Source of the DNA: Klenkia marina
GTDB taxonomy: Bacteria; Actinomycetota; Actinomycetes; Mycobacteriales; Geodermatophilaceae
NCBI RefSeq assembly: GCF_900101025.1
Contig: NZ_FMUH01000004.1
Coordinates: forward strand, 62,001-126,000
Reading direction: 5' to 3'
DNA: 64,000 bases
Of this stretch, positions 11,133 to 20,084 are shown piece by piece. The first letter of the stretch is position 1. The number at the start of each line of letters is the position of its first letter. The translations under genes and the position numbers were made by a program. Under the pieces are notes generated by a model. The model made no database searches, was not told where the DNA came from, and saw only the letters and a program-made list of their open reading frames with translations.

Positions 11133-11378
11133 TCAGTCGGCGGTGCGGGCGACCTCGGGCGTGGCCGACTCCAGCGGCGGCGGGGTGGCGCCCCGCGCCT
11201 CGGCGTACTTCTGGGCGATGAAGCGCTCGAGCTCGTCGCGCTCCACGCGCCACTGGCCCCGCCCGCCGATCTGGATGGCGATGAGCTCCTTGCGGCGCAC
11301 CAGCGCGTAGGCCTGGGACCACGAGACGTTGAGGGTCTCGGCGACGTCGTCGAGGGTCAGGAAGCGCGGGGTGGCCAT
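11133..11378 (-). CDS. Excisionase-type helix-turn-helix protein
   Basis: 81-residue DNA-binding protein of the MerR/excisionase HTH superfamily (same fold class as BldC). It opens with FLTLDDVAETLNVSWSQAYALVRRKEL, a recognisable HTH, then a wing (IQIGGRGQWRVERDELERFIAQKY) and a short Pro/Glu tail. No phage genes are nearby, so it is more likely a chromosomal regulator than a recombination factor. It converges with the two-Sm-motif gene and is divergent from the SAF gene. The 197-bp gap upstream shows no other gene. Confidence 0.8.
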   Translation of the reverse strand: MATPRFLTLDDVAETLNVSWSQAYALVRRKELIAIQIGGRGQWRVERDELERFIAQKYAEARGATPPPLESATPEVARTAD

Positions 11379-11575
11379 CGGGGTGGGTCGTCTCCTCTTC
11401 GGGGGTCGGGAGCCAGTCTGGCACCTCGGGCATGACCCGGTCGGGTGGATCCACAGGCAGAGGTGTCCACAACCAGTGCACGCGAACGTCCGCGTACGCC
11501 ATCATCTGCAGCTGATCGCGCCCGGACCGGCCCGGCGGCGACGAACGGCAGCCGATGTCGAGGAACGGGAGCGCG

Positions 11576-12328
11576 ATGAGCACCAGGACGCCCTCGGCGG
11601 TGGCACCCGCCGGGCCCGAGGGGCCCGTGCCCCGACGGGTGCGACCGCCCCGCTGGCTCGACCTGCGCCTGGTGTTCGGGGTGCTGCTCGTGCTGGGCTC
11701 GGTGCTGATCGGGGCCCGCGTCGTGAGCGCCGCCGACGCCACCGTCCCGGTCTGGTCGGCCACCGGTGACCTCGCCGCGGGCACGGTGCTGGCCGCCGAC
11801 GACCTGGTGGCGGCCCAGGTGCGGCTCGACGACGCCGCCGGTGGCTACCTCGCCACCACCACCGACCCCGTCGGCCAGGTGCTCGGCCGGGCCGTGGGTG
11901 GCGGGGAGCTGCTGCCCCGCTCGGCGCTGTACCCGGCGTCGGAGGACGTGCAGCTGGCCCTGCCCGTGCAGGCGGGGTACGCACCGCCCGCGCTGGCCCG
12001 CGGGCAGCTGGTCGACGTGTACGCCGTCGCGGACCCCGCGGCGGGGGCGACCGACGTGTCCGGGGACGTCGACCTCGTGGTCGGCGGGGCCACCGTGCAG
12101 GCCGTGACCGGGCGGGGGGACGGCGTGCTGTCCACCAGTGCGACCACGATCCAGGTGGTCGTCGGGGTGCCCGCCGAGGACGTCCCCGCCGTCCTGGCCG
12201 CGGTCGGGGGCCGCGCCCTCGTGGTCGTCGTGCGCGACGGCGTCGACACCGGACGCACCGCCGGTCCCGCGACCCCGACCGTGCCGGCGGGCACGCCGAC
12301 GACCCCGCCCGCCGGGCCGACCGGCTGA
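11576..12328 (+). CDS. SAF-domain (CpaB/RcpC-like) membrane protein
   Basis: 250 residues: a basic N-terminus, one transmembrane helix (LVFGVLLVLGSVLIGARVV, about 30-50), then a SAF domain (TGDLAAGTVLAADDLVAAQV ... GGGELLPRSALYP) as in CpaB/RcpC proteins that help assemble Flp/Tad pili, and a Pro/Thr-rich tail. An in-frame ATG at 11555 is possible, but the ATG at 11576 has a GGGAG site just upstream. Its stop shares a base with the start of the next gene (TGATG), so the two are coupled. No tadA, flp or prepilin peptidase is in the window, so a pilus role is doubtful. Confidence 0.8.
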   Translation: MSTRTPSAVAPAGPEGPVPRRVRPPRWLDLRLVFGVLLVLGSVLIGARVVSAADATVPVWSATGDLAAGTVLAADDLVAAQVRLDDAAGGYLATTTDPVGQVLGRAVGGGELLPRSALYPASEDVQLALPVQAGYAPPALARGQLVDVYAVADPAAGATDVSGDVDLVVGGATVQAVTGRGDGVLSTSATTIQVVVGVPAEDVPAVLAAVGGRALVVVVRDGVDTGRTAGPATPTVPAGTPTTPPAGPTG

Positions 12329-13608
12329 TGGCGCTGCAGGTCTTCACCGCCGTCACCGGGGCCGCCTGGGAGTCCGAGCTGGTGGGCGCGCTGGACCGGG
12401 CCGACCACGGCGTGACCGTCGTCCGGCGGTGCGTCGACGTCGGCGACCTGCTCGCCGCGGCCACCACGGGCACCGGCCAGGCCGTGCTGCTGTCGGCCGA
12501 GCTGCGCCGGCTGGACGGCGATGCCGTGGCCCGGCTGACCGCGGCCGGGGTGGCGGTGGTCGGGCTGGTGGAGCCGGGCGACGAGCGGGCCGTCGAGCGG
12601 CTGCACCAGCTCGGCGTGGGCCGCGTGCTGCCGGCCGACACCGAAGCGGCCCGCATCGCCGCGGCCCTGCGGGAGGCCGTGCTGGGGACCGGTGACGCGC
12701 CCGGCGGCCACGACGTCGGTGACCCGCGCGCGGCGCTGCCGGCCCTCGGCGTGCCCGACGACCCGACCGCCCGACCGGCCGGCCGCGGCACGGTGGTGGC
12801 CGTGTGGGGCCCGACCGGCGCGCCCGGCCGCACCACGGTGGCGGTGGGCCTGGCCGACGAGGCGGCCCGGCTCGGTGTCCCCACCCTCCTCGTGGACGCC
12901 GACGTCTACGGCGGCGTGGTGGCCCAGGTGCTCGGCCTGCTCGACGAGTCACCGGGCATCGCCGCCGCCGCCCGGCAGGCCACCGCCGGCACCCTGGACG
13001 TCGCCCGCCTGGCCCGGCTGGCCTGGGCGGTCACGCCTCAGCTGCGGGTGCTCACCGGTCTGGCGCGGGCCGACCGCTGGCCGGAGCTGCGGCCGCAGGC
13101 GGTCGGGACGGTCCTGGACCAGGCGCGGCGGCTGTCGGCGCTCACCGTGGTCGACTGCGCCTTCTGCGTCGAGGAGGACGAGGAGCTGTCCTTCGACACC
13201 GCGGCGCCCCGGCGCAACGGGGTGACCACCACGGTGCTGGAGCAGGCCGACGTGGTCCTCTGCGTGAGCGGCGCCGACCCGGTCGCCCTGCAGCGCACCA
13301 TCCGGGCCCTGGGCCAGCTGCAGGACGTGCTCCCCGACGTCGATCCGGGCGTGCTGGTCAACCAGGTCCGCCGCGGTCCGGTGCCCGGCGACCCGCGCGA
13401 GGAGATCGGCGGGGCCCTCACCCGCTTCGCCGGTGCCCGCGTCGTCGGCTTCCTGCCGGCCGACCGCAAGGCCACCGACGCGGCCCTGGCGGCCGGCCGC
13501 ACCCTGGCCGAGGTGGCTGAGCGCTCACCGCTGCGGGTGGCCCTGCGCGCACTGGCCGCCGAGCTGACCGGCGTCCCCGCCCCCGGACGCAGCCGTCGCC
13601 GTCGCTGA
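12328..13608 (+). CDS. CpaE-like P-loop ATPase
   Basis: 426-residue protein of the CpaE/MinD/ParA type. The N-terminal 130 residues look like a degenerate receiver-like domain. An ATPase domain begins near residue 155 with VWGPTGAPGRTTVAVGLADE and LVDADVYGG. The Walker A position normally Lys is Arg168 (G-A-P-G-R-T-T), and the second signature Lys of deviant Walker A proteins is also absent, so nucleotide hydrolysis is uncertain. Later strands (VVDCAF, DVVLCVSGADPVALQRT) fit the fold. It is translationally coupled to the SAF gene; CpaB and CpaE normally act together in localising Tad machinery. Confidence 0.78.
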   Translation: MALQVFTAVTGAAWESELVGALDRADHGVTVVRRCVDVGDLLAAATTGTGQAVLLSAELRRLDGDAVARLTAAGVAVVGLVEPGDERAVERLHQLGVGRVLPADTEAARIAAALREAVLGTGDAPGGHDVGDPRAALPALGVPDDPTARPAGRGTVVAVWGPTGAPGRTTVAVGLADEAARLGVPTLLVDADVYGGVVAQVLGLLDESPGIAAAARQATAGTLDVARLARLAWAVTPQLRVLTGLARADRWPELRPQAVGTVLDQARRLSALTVVDCAFCVEEDEELSFDTAAPRRNGVTTTVLEQADVVLCVSGADPVALQRTIRALGQLQDVLPDVDPGVLVNQVRRGPVPGDPREEIGGALTRFAGARVVGFLPADRKATDAALAAGRTLAEVAERSPLRVALRALAAELTGVPAPGRSRRRR

Positions 13609-13649
13609 CCGGTGTGGCTAGGGTCGGGTCCTGCGACGGAGGGAGCACC

Positions 13650-15110
13650 GTGGTCGACCGCCTGACCTCGCTGGACGCGTCGTTCCTCTACCTGGAGGAC
13701 AAGGACACGCCGATGCACGTGGCCGGGTTCTTCGTGCTGGAGTCCCCGCGCGGCGGCCTGGACCACGAGGACCTCGTCGACCTGGTGCAGTCGCGGCTGT
13801 CCCTCGTGCCTCGGTTCCGGCAGAAGGTCGTCGAGGTGCCCGGGCACCTGGCGAACCCCGCCTGGGTGGACGACCCCGACTTCGACGTCACCTACCACGT
13901 GCGGCGTTCGGCGCTGCCGCGACCGGGCACCGAGGCGCAGCTGCTCGACCTGGTGGCGCGGTTGACCGCGCGGCCGCTGGACCACGCCCGGCCGCTGTGG
14001 GAGATGTACCTGGTCGAGGGGCTGGCCGACGACCGCATCGCCGTGGTCACCAAGACCCACCCGGCCCTGGTCGACGGCCTCACCGCCATCGACATCGGGC
14101 AGGTCATCCTCGACGACGCCCCGGTGCCGGCCGACCGCCCGGCGCCCCCCGACGACTGGCGGCCCCGCCGCCCGCCCGGTCCGGTCGCGCTGGTGTGGGA
14201 GGCCGTGGAGGAGGTGGTCCAGCGGCCCACGGCCGTGCTGGACACCGTCCGCACCGCCACCGGGGACCTGCGGGCCACCGCCGGGCGTCTGGCCGGCACC
14301 GCGGGGTCGCTGCTCACCGCGCTGGCCCGCACCGCCGTCCGCCCGGCGCCGACGAGCCCGCTCAACGGGTCGATCGGCCGGCAGCGCCGGGTGGCCGTGG
14401 CCCGCGCCGACCTCGACCAGCTCAAGGCCGTGCGCCGGGAGCTGGGAGGCACGGTCAACGACGTCCTGCTCGCGACGGTCACCGGCGCCCTCCGCGAATG
14501 GCTGCTCTCGCGCGGCGAGCCGGTGGTGGGGTCCACGTCGGTCCGGGCGCTGGTGCCGGTGTCGGTCCGGCCGGAGGACGCCGCCGAGGACGACGGCCCG
14601 GCCGGCACGGTCGTGTCCTCGTTGCTGCTGGACCTCCCGGTCGGTGAGCCCAACCCGCGGGTCCGCGTCGCCCGCATCGGCTACGCCATGCGCGGGGCGG
14701 CCCACGGCAGCCAGTCGGTCGGCGCCGACGCCCTCGTCGCGCTCTCGGGGTTCGCGCCGCCCACCCTGCACGCCCTCGGCGCCCGGGCTGCCAGCGGGCT
14801 GTCCCGGCGGCTGTTCAACCTGGTGGTCACCAACGTGCCGGGTCCGCAGGTCCCGCTCTACGCCTCGGGCGCCCGCATGCTCGAGGTGTTCCCGGTGGTG
14901 CCGCTGGCGCGCGGGCAGGGGCTGGCGATCGGGCTGACGAGCTACGACGGCACCGTCTACTTCGGGCTCAACGCCGACCGCGACTCGGTCAGCGACGTCG
15001 ACGTGCTCGCCGACCTCATCGAGCAGGAGGTCGCCGACCTCGTCGAGACCACCGGTGGCTCGGAGCAGCCCCGGCGGGGCCGCGGCCCCGGTGCCGCGCC
15101 GGGTGCGTGA
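13650..15110 (+). CDS. Wax ester synthase/diacylglycerol acyltransferase family protein, altered active site
   Basis: 486 residues of the WS/DGAT family, which makes triacylglycerol or wax esters from acyl-CoA. Family landmarks are present: SLDASFLYLEDKDTPMHVAG at the start, PLWEMYLVEGL, NDVLLATVTGALR and a C-terminal VVTNVPGPQVPLYASGA. The catalytic HHxxxDG motif reads H137-P138-A-L-V-D-G, so the second His, the general base in studied enzymes, is Pro. Either it is inactive or it uses another chemistry. The GTG at 13650 has GGAGGGA 6-12 nt upstream; TAGGGT at 13619-13624 is a likely -10 box. Confidence 0.88.
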   Translation: MVDRLTSLDASFLYLEDKDTPMHVAGFFVLESPRGGLDHEDLVDLVQSRLSLVPRFRQKVVEVPGHLANPAWVDDPDFDVTYHVRRSALPRPGTEAQLLDLVARLTARPLDHARPLWEMYLVEGLADDRIAVVTKTHPALVDGLTAIDIGQVILDDAPVPADRPAPPDDWRPRRPPGPVALVWEAVEEVVQRPTAVLDTVRTATGDLRATAGRLAGTAGSLLTALARTAVRPAPTSPLNGSIGRQRRVAVARADLDQLKAVRRELGGTVNDVLLATVTGALREWLLSRGEPVVGSTSVRALVPVSVRPEDAAEDDGPAGTVVSSLLLDLPVGEPNPRVRVARIGYAMRGAAHGSQSVGADALVALSGFAPPTLHALGARAASGLSRRLFNLVVTNVPGPQVPLYASGARMLEVFPVVPLARGQGLAIGLTSYDGTVYFGLNADRDSVSDVDVLADLIEQEVADLVETTGGSEQPRRGRGPGAAPGA

Positions 15111-15120
15111 CACTGGGCGG

Positions 15121-15621
15121 ATGCGCGTGTACCTGCCGGCCACCACGACCGTCCTGCGCCAGCTGCTCGACGAGGGCCGGCTGACCGGTCCGCTCACCGT
15201 GTTCGCCGTGACGCCCGAGGTGCGGGACTTCTACGACGAGGGCGACGAGGAGGAGCTCGAGTACGCCGCGATGTCGGCCGCGGCGCGGGCCAGCCTGCGG
15301 CTGCTGGACGTCGACCCGGTGGCCGCCCGGCGACGGGTGGTGCTGGCCGCCGACCTGCCCGACGACGCCGTCACCCCGCTCGGTGACCCCGACACCGACC
15401 GCGGTGCGGCGCGGGCCGGCGTCGACCTGACGCTGGCCGAGGTCGCCAGTGCGCACGTCGACGTGGCCGACGCCGAGACCGACGTGGCCGCAGCCGTGCG
15501 TGTGGTGCTGGAGGCCGACCTCGGGAGCGAGGACGCCCAGTTCGTGGTCGACCAGGCGGAGGGCCACGAGCTGGCCTGGTACGCCACGCAGGAGATCGGA
15601 CCGGTGCTCGACCTGCTCTGA
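15121..15621 (+). CDS. Conserved actinobacterial protein (DUF6912-like)
   Basis: 166-residue soluble protein opening MRVYLPATTTVLRQLLDEGRL, then a strand (TVFAVTPEVRDFY) and an acidic helical region, ending with HELAWYATQEIGPVLDLL. I believe this matches the actinobacterial DUF6912 family, but no function is known. No signal peptide, membrane segment or metal motif is visible. Its ATG lies 10 nt after the WS/DGAT stop with GACACT 6 nt before it, a weak leaderless-type signal. It converges on the FtsK-type gene with only 3 nt between the stops. Confidence 0.7.
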   Translation: MRVYLPATTTVLRQLLDEGRLTGPLTVFAVTPEVRDFYDEGDEEELEYAAMSAAARASLRLLDVDPVAARRRVVLAADLPDDAVTPLGDPDTDRGAARAGVDLTLAEVASAHVDVADAETDVAAAVRVVLEADLGSEDAQFVVDQAEGHELAWYATQEIGPVLDLL

Positions 15622-15624
15622 GCG

Positions 15625-18600
15625 TCACCGTCGTCGGGAGACCTGCACGCGCACCACGACGCCCGGCGTGACCAGCCAGCCCGCGCCGGGTCGGGTCGGC
15701 AGGGGGTCGCGGGGCAGCCGCATGCCGAGCAGCTCGGCGTCACCGCGGGCCGGCTGCAGCAGCAGCGCGGTGCGGTTGCGGCGCAGTGCCGGGCCCGGAC
15801 CACGGAACGCGGACCCGACGTCGGCGGCGGAGGCGGCCGCGACCAGCACCGCGGGCGCGCCGGGGCCGGTGACCGAGGCGAGGGCGTCGAGCACCGGGTC
15901 GGGGAGCCGGCCGAGGTCGTCGGCGAGCACCACGCCGCCCTCGGGTCCCCACGCATCGAGTCGCTCGAGCACCGCAGCGGTGGGCGCTCCCGGTGCCACC
16001 TGGAGCACGGGCGTGCCGGCCTCGGTCAACCGCGCGGCGAGGGCGGCGAGGGTGCAGCTGCGCCCGCTGCCCGGCGGACCGGCCACCAGCAGACCCCCGC
16101 ACCGCCGGAGGTCCAGCAGCACCGGCGCCCCGTCGTCCCCGCCCGGCCCCAGAGCGACCTGCCCGGGGGGTCCGGGCGCGCAGGGCGGCGGGTCCGCGGG
16201 CAGCTCCACCACCTCGACCCGCCCGGGCACCGTGGCCCGCGCCGACCCGGGCAGCGGGCCGGGCAGTGCGAGCTGCACCTGCACCGCGTCGGGCCCCAGC
16301 AGCCCACGCCCGGGCGGCCGGTGGCCCGGGACGAGGGCGGCGGGCACCCCGGCCAGGGGGTAGTCCGCCCGGTCGGGGAGGGGCAGTACGACGCGGTGCC
16401 CGGCGGCCCCGGCCAACCGGCTGCCCGGCAGCACCCGGTCGGCGGTGAGGACGGCGGTCAGACCCACCGCGGCGCCCTCGCGGAGCACCCGCAGCAGCGT
16501 CGCGGCCCCCACGCCGGGCAGCACCTCCTCGGCGGCGTCGGCGACCGCCTCGAGGCCGTCGACCAGGACCAGCAGGTGCGGGTGCGGGCCCGGGGCGCTG
16601 CGGCGCCGGTCGACCTCGTGCTGGAGCCGCACGAGCAGGCGGTGAAGCCGGTGGCCGTCGCCCCGGGCGACCGCGGTGCCGGTGTGCGGGAGCCCCTGGG
16701 CGAGGCCGACCAGCGCGCCCCCGGCGTGGTCGAGGACGTGCACGTGCAGCTGGTCGGGGCGCAGCCGGGTCGTGGCCGCGGCCAGCAGGGTGCGCAGGGC
16801 GGTGGTGCGCCCGCTGCCGGGGCCGCCCACCACCAGCCACCCACCACCCGCGGCGAGGTCGACCAGCAGCGGCTCCTGGGACTGCCGTCCGGGGTGGTCG
16901 ACGAGGCCCCAGCGCAGCACCGCCGGCGGGTCCCGGTCGGTGGCCGGCGCCGGTGCGACCCGGTCGGGCAACGGCGGCAACCACGGTCGCGGAGGAGCGG
17001 GCAGGGGCACGGCGAGGCGGCGCAGGCGGGCCACCTCGAGGGAGAGGTCGGTGTCGCCGTCGCCCGCCCCGGTGTCCGCCCCGGGGGCCGCGGGCACGGC
17101 GGGGGAGGCGGGCCAGGTGCGCCGCCGGACCAGGACCGGCGTCCCGTCCGTGGTGGGCTGCGGGGCTGCTTCCCCCACCTGGGCCACCTGGAGCAGCGCC
17201 GGGGCGCCGGCCCCCACCCGCAGCAGTGCGCGTCCGGGTCGGTCGACCGGGAGCCGCGCGGCGTCGGGCACCCCGATGACGTCGCGCGAGCCCGTCTCGT
17301 CGGTCGTGCGCAGGCACAGCCGCACCGTGCAGTTGGCCCGGATCTCGGGACCGACGCTGCCCGACGGCCGTTGGGTGGCCAGCACCAGGTGGACGCCCAG
17401 GGACCGGCCGCGCTGGGCGATGCCGACCAGGCCGGGGACGAACCCGGGCAGCTCGTCGCCCAGGGTGGCGAACTCGTCGACGACGATGACCAACCGCGGG
17501 AGCAGCACGGTGTCGGGGAGGTCGGCGAGGTCGCGGGCGCCGTGGTCGGCCAGCAGCCTCTCGCGGCGGGTCAGCTCGGCGACCAGGGACTGCAGCGCCC
17601 GGGCGGTGGCCGCGCCGTCGAGGTCGGTCAGCACCCCGACCGTGTGCGGCAGGTCGGCGCAGTCGGCGAAGGCCGCCCCGCCCTTGTAGTCCACGAGCAG
17701 GAAGCTGCAGCGGTCGGGTGGGTGGGCCCGGGCCAGGCCGAGCACCAGGGTGCGCAGCAGCTCGGACTTGCCGGCCCCGGTCGTCCCGGCCACGAGCACG
17801 TGCGGGCCGACCGCGCAGAGGTCCAGCTCGACCGGGCCGTCCACTCCGACCCCGAGGACGGTGGTGAGCCGTCGGCGGGACCGCGACCACGTCGTGGCCC
17901 GCCCGGCGACCAGGTCGCGCCAGCGCACCCGGTCCGGGAGCCCCGCCGGCCCGCCGGGCACGGTCAGGGGAGCCAGGTCCACGGCCAGCTGCTCGGCGAC
18001 GTCGCGGTCGACCAGGTCGAGCTCGACGGTCCGCGTGGGCAGCCCGGGGACGGCCAGTCGACCGTGCGCCCCGGTCTCGCCCACGACGTCGAGCACCGCG
18101 GCCCCGGCCGCCCCCTCGTTCCGGGTGGTCACCACGACCGCCCCCTCGGCGCGGGCGCGGTGCAACCAGGCCCGGGCTGGTCCGTGGGGTTCCCCGTCGA
18201 GCACGACGACGTGCCGGGGCACGGGCCCGGCGCCCGGTGACGGGGCCACGGCGCAGTGCGGCAGCCAGCGGGTCCACGCCCACGCGTCGAGGGCCGCGGG
18301 CGGGGCGAGCACGGTGAGCGCCCACCGCCCGGGCGGGTGCAGGGTGACCAGCTGGCAGAGCACCGACCGCAGCACCCCGAGGACGGCGTCGCGCGGCCCG
18401 CGCACGACGAGGTCCGGGCCGACCCCGGCCGGCCCGGACAGGTCCAGGGTCACCGGGTGCAGGTCGACCGCCAGCGGCGGGCCCGCGCCGCGGACGACCC
18501 GGGTCGCTCCCGGACCGCTGCCCAGGCGCACCGTGGTCGTCGTGGCGGCCGCGCCCCACAGCGGCGCGGTGCGCCGGTGGGCGGCCCCGGTGAGCACGGC

Positions 18601-19632
18601 GGGGTCGGGGGCGGCGCGTTCGCGCTGCGCGGTCTCCGCGCCGACGGCGGCGCTGACCTGCTCGGCGACCTCGACCAGGGCCAGCTCGTGCTCGGCGCGT
18701 CGGCGACGGTGCCCCCGACGACCGGACCAGCGGTCCGAGACCCAGGTGCCGAGGGCCACGAGGGGGCCCAGCAGGGCCACGAGCAGGAAGTGCGGCGAGC
18801 CCAGCACCACGGCCAGCGCTCCTCCGGCCAGGGCGGGCAGCGCGACCGCCACCCAGGCCGGGGGCCGGCGGGGCGGGTCGGGCGGGTCGTCCGGGACGGC
18901 GACCACGACCTCGCCCACCGCCGTCCTGCCTCCCGGTGCGTCGGTGCACGCCTCGTCCGCAGGGGTCGCGCCGGCTCGGAGGCCCTCCAGCTGCAGGCGT
19001 CCACCAGGGACGGACCTGACCGTCCGCGCCGGACCGCTGGGCACCGTCAGCCGCAGCGACGTCGACCCCAGCCGCAGGACGGCGCCCAGCGGCCAGGGCT
19101 GCGGCTGGTCGCCGACGGGGTCGCCGACCGACCCGGCGACCAGCCAGCGGGTGCCGTTGGCCGAGCCCGGGTCGCGCACCGTCACCGACGGCCCGTCGAC
19201 GGTGACCTCGAGGTGGGTGCGGGACACCCCGGGGTCGGGCAGGGGGAGGTGCCCCCGGGCGTGGGCCCCGTCGGTCGGGCCGCGCCCCACCGTCGACCGG
19301 CCGTGCGCCAGGGCATGGCGCCGGCCGGCACCGGGCCCCGCGCAGACCTGGAGCTCGAGCGCACCGCCGTCCCCGGGCTGCCGGAGCCCCGGGCGGTCGG
19401 AACCCAGCCGTGCCCCGTGGCGCAGCCGGGGGTCGTGCAGGGGGAGCGAGTCGGCCAGCGGGTCCGCGCCGGACCACAACGGGCCGGCCGGGAGACCCGC
19501 GGCGGCGAGCGCTGCCCGGACCCGGCCCAGGGTGGTCCCCTCCGTGGCGTGCACCTCGACGTCGACCGGCCCCGACCCGTCGTCCAGGGTCCAGCAGCGG
19601 GCCGCGGAGGGCGGCGGCCAGGCATCGGTCAC
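15625..19632 (-). CDS. FHA-FtsK/SpoIIIE ATPase, EccC/EssC-like
   Basis: 1335-residue membrane ATPase of the type VII secretion EccC/EssC class. Order: a small N-terminal domain; an FHA domain (about 110-180, with STVGRGP, VSRTHLEV and DPGSANGT) for phosphothreonine recognition; two hydrophobic helices near 255-300; then three FtsK-like ATPase modules. Module 1 has a canonical Walker A (GTTGAGKS, Lys622) and VIVVDEFATL; modules 2 and 3 carry Arg instead of Lys (GGPGSGRT, Arg942; GPPGSGRS, Arg1191), so probably only module 1 hydrolyses ATP. It is divergent from a WXG100-like gene 152 bp away. No eccB, eccD, eccE or mycP is present here. Confidence 0.9.
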   Translation of the reverse strand: MTDAWPPPSAARCWTLDDGSGPVDVEVHATEGTTLGRVRAALAAAGLPAGPLWSGADPLADSLPLHDPRLRHGARLGSDRPGLRQPGDGGALELQVCAGPGAGRRHALAHGRSTVGRGPTDGAHARGHLPLPDPGVSRTHLEVTVDGPSVTVRDPGSANGTRWLVAGSVGDPVGDQPQPWPLGAVLRLGSTSLRLTVPSGPARTVRSVPGGRLQLEGLRAGATPADEACTDAPGGRTAVGEVVVAVPDDPPDPPRRPPAWVAVALPALAGGALAVVLGSPHFLLVALLGPLVALGTWVSDRWSGRRGHRRRRAEHELALVEVAEQVSAAVGAETAQRERAAPDPAVLTGAAHRRTAPLWGAAATTTTVRLGSGPGATRVVRGAGPPLAVDLHPVTLDLSGPAGVGPDLVVRGPRDAVLGVLRSVLCQLVTLHPPGRWALTVLAPPAALDAWAWTRWLPHCAVAPSPGAGPVPRHVVVLDGEPHGPARAWLHRARAEGAVVVTTRNEGAAGAAVLDVVGETGAHGRLAVPGLPTRTVELDLVDRDVAEQLAVDLAPLTVPGGPAGLPDRVRWRDLVAGRATTWSRSRRRLTTVLGVGVDGPVELDLCAVGPHVLVAGTTGAGKSELLRTLVLGLARAHPPDRCSFLLVDYKGGAAFADCADLPHTVGVLTDLDGAATARALQSLVAELTRRERLLADHGARDLADLPDTVLLPRLVIVVDEFATLGDELPGFVPGLVGIAQRGRSLGVHLVLATQRPSGSVGPEIRANCTVRLCLRTTDETGSRDVIGVPDAARLPVDRPGRALLRVGAGAPALLQVAQVGEAAPQPTTDGTPVLVRRRTWPASPAVPAAPGADTGAGDGDTDLSLEVARLRRLAVPLPAPPRPWLPPLPDRVAPAPATDRDPPAVLRWGLVDHPGRQSQEPLLVDLAAGGGWLVVGGPGSGRTTALRTLLAAATTRLRPDQLHVHVLDHAGGALVGLAQGLPHTGTAVARGDGHRLHRLLVRLQHEVDRRRSAPGPHPHLLVLVDGLEAVADAAEEVLPGVGAATLLRVLREGAAVGLTAVLTADRVLPGSRLAGAAGHRVVLPLPDRADYPLAGVPAALVPGHRPPGRGLLGPDAVQVQLALPGPLPGSARATVPGRVEVVELPADPPPCAPGPPGQVALGPGGDDGAPVLLDLRRCGGLLVAGPPGSGRSCTLAALAARLTEAGTPVLQVAPGAPTAAVLERLDAWGPEGGVVLADDLGRLPDPVLDALASVTGPGAPAVLVAAASAADVGSAFRGPGPALRRNRTALLLQPARGDAELLGMRLPRDPLPTRPGAGWLVTPGVVVRVQVSRRR

Positions 19633-19784
19633 GGGCCGCAGGGTGCCCGCCGGCGCCCGTCGTCGGCAGGGTCCGCGCAGATCTGTGGACGGCGGGGCCG
19701 CCTGTGGACGACGAGCAGCGAGACGTCGCGGTCGCGCCCTACCGTCCCCGCTCGACCGGGACGGGCCCGGACGGAGGAGGAACC

Positions 19785-20078
19785 GTGAAGGTCGACATCG
19801 CCACCCTGCAGGCCATGGCCGCCCAGTGCCGGGGGGAGGCCGCGGAGCAGACGTCCCGGTTGGGCACGTTGTCCGCCGGCATCGACACCGGCGTCACCGA
19901 CGGCTGGTCCGACAGCTCCGCGGCGCTGGAGTTCCGTCGGCTGTACGACCAGTGGCGGGCCAGCAGCCAGGGCGTCAGCCAGGCATTGGCGGGGATGGGG
20001 GACCTGCTCACCGACGTGGGCACCGCCTACCAGCAGCACGAGGCCGAGATGGCCGCACGCATCGGCGCCCTGGTCTGA
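19785..20078 (+). CDS. WXG100-like small secreted protein
   Basis: 97-residue helical hairpin protein of WXG100 size, the substrate class of type VII secretion. It has two predicted helices around a turn with G-W41-S-D-S-S, where canonical members have W-x-G; the Gly is Asp here. A Trp (YDQW) and heptad-like hydrophobics follow in helix two, and the tail is HEAEMAARIGALV. AGGAGG lies 4-5 nt before the GTG. Being divergent from the FtsK/EccC-like ATPase supports a secretion pair. Confidence is moderate because the signature is imperfect. Confidence 0.75.
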   Translation: MKVDIATLQAMAAQCRGEAAEQTSRLGTLSAGIDTGVTDGWSDSSAALEFRRLYDQWRASSQGVSQALAGMGDLLTDVGTAYQQHEAEMAARIGALV

Positions 20079-20084
20079 GCCGCC

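Noticed and set aside
11133-11378. Excisionase of an integrated mobile element
   Set aside because: The HTH is of the excisionase type, but no integrase, attachment-site repeat, tRNA or phage gene lies nearby.
11379-11575. TGTCCACAA-like sequence near 11466 as part of an origin of replication
   Set aside because: One imperfect DnaA-like box; no box cluster and no dnaA, dnaN or parAB nearby.
11576-13608. A Flp/Tad pilus locus
   Set aside because: Only CpaB-like and CpaE-like genes are present; secretion ATPase, pilin and inner-membrane genes are missing from the window.
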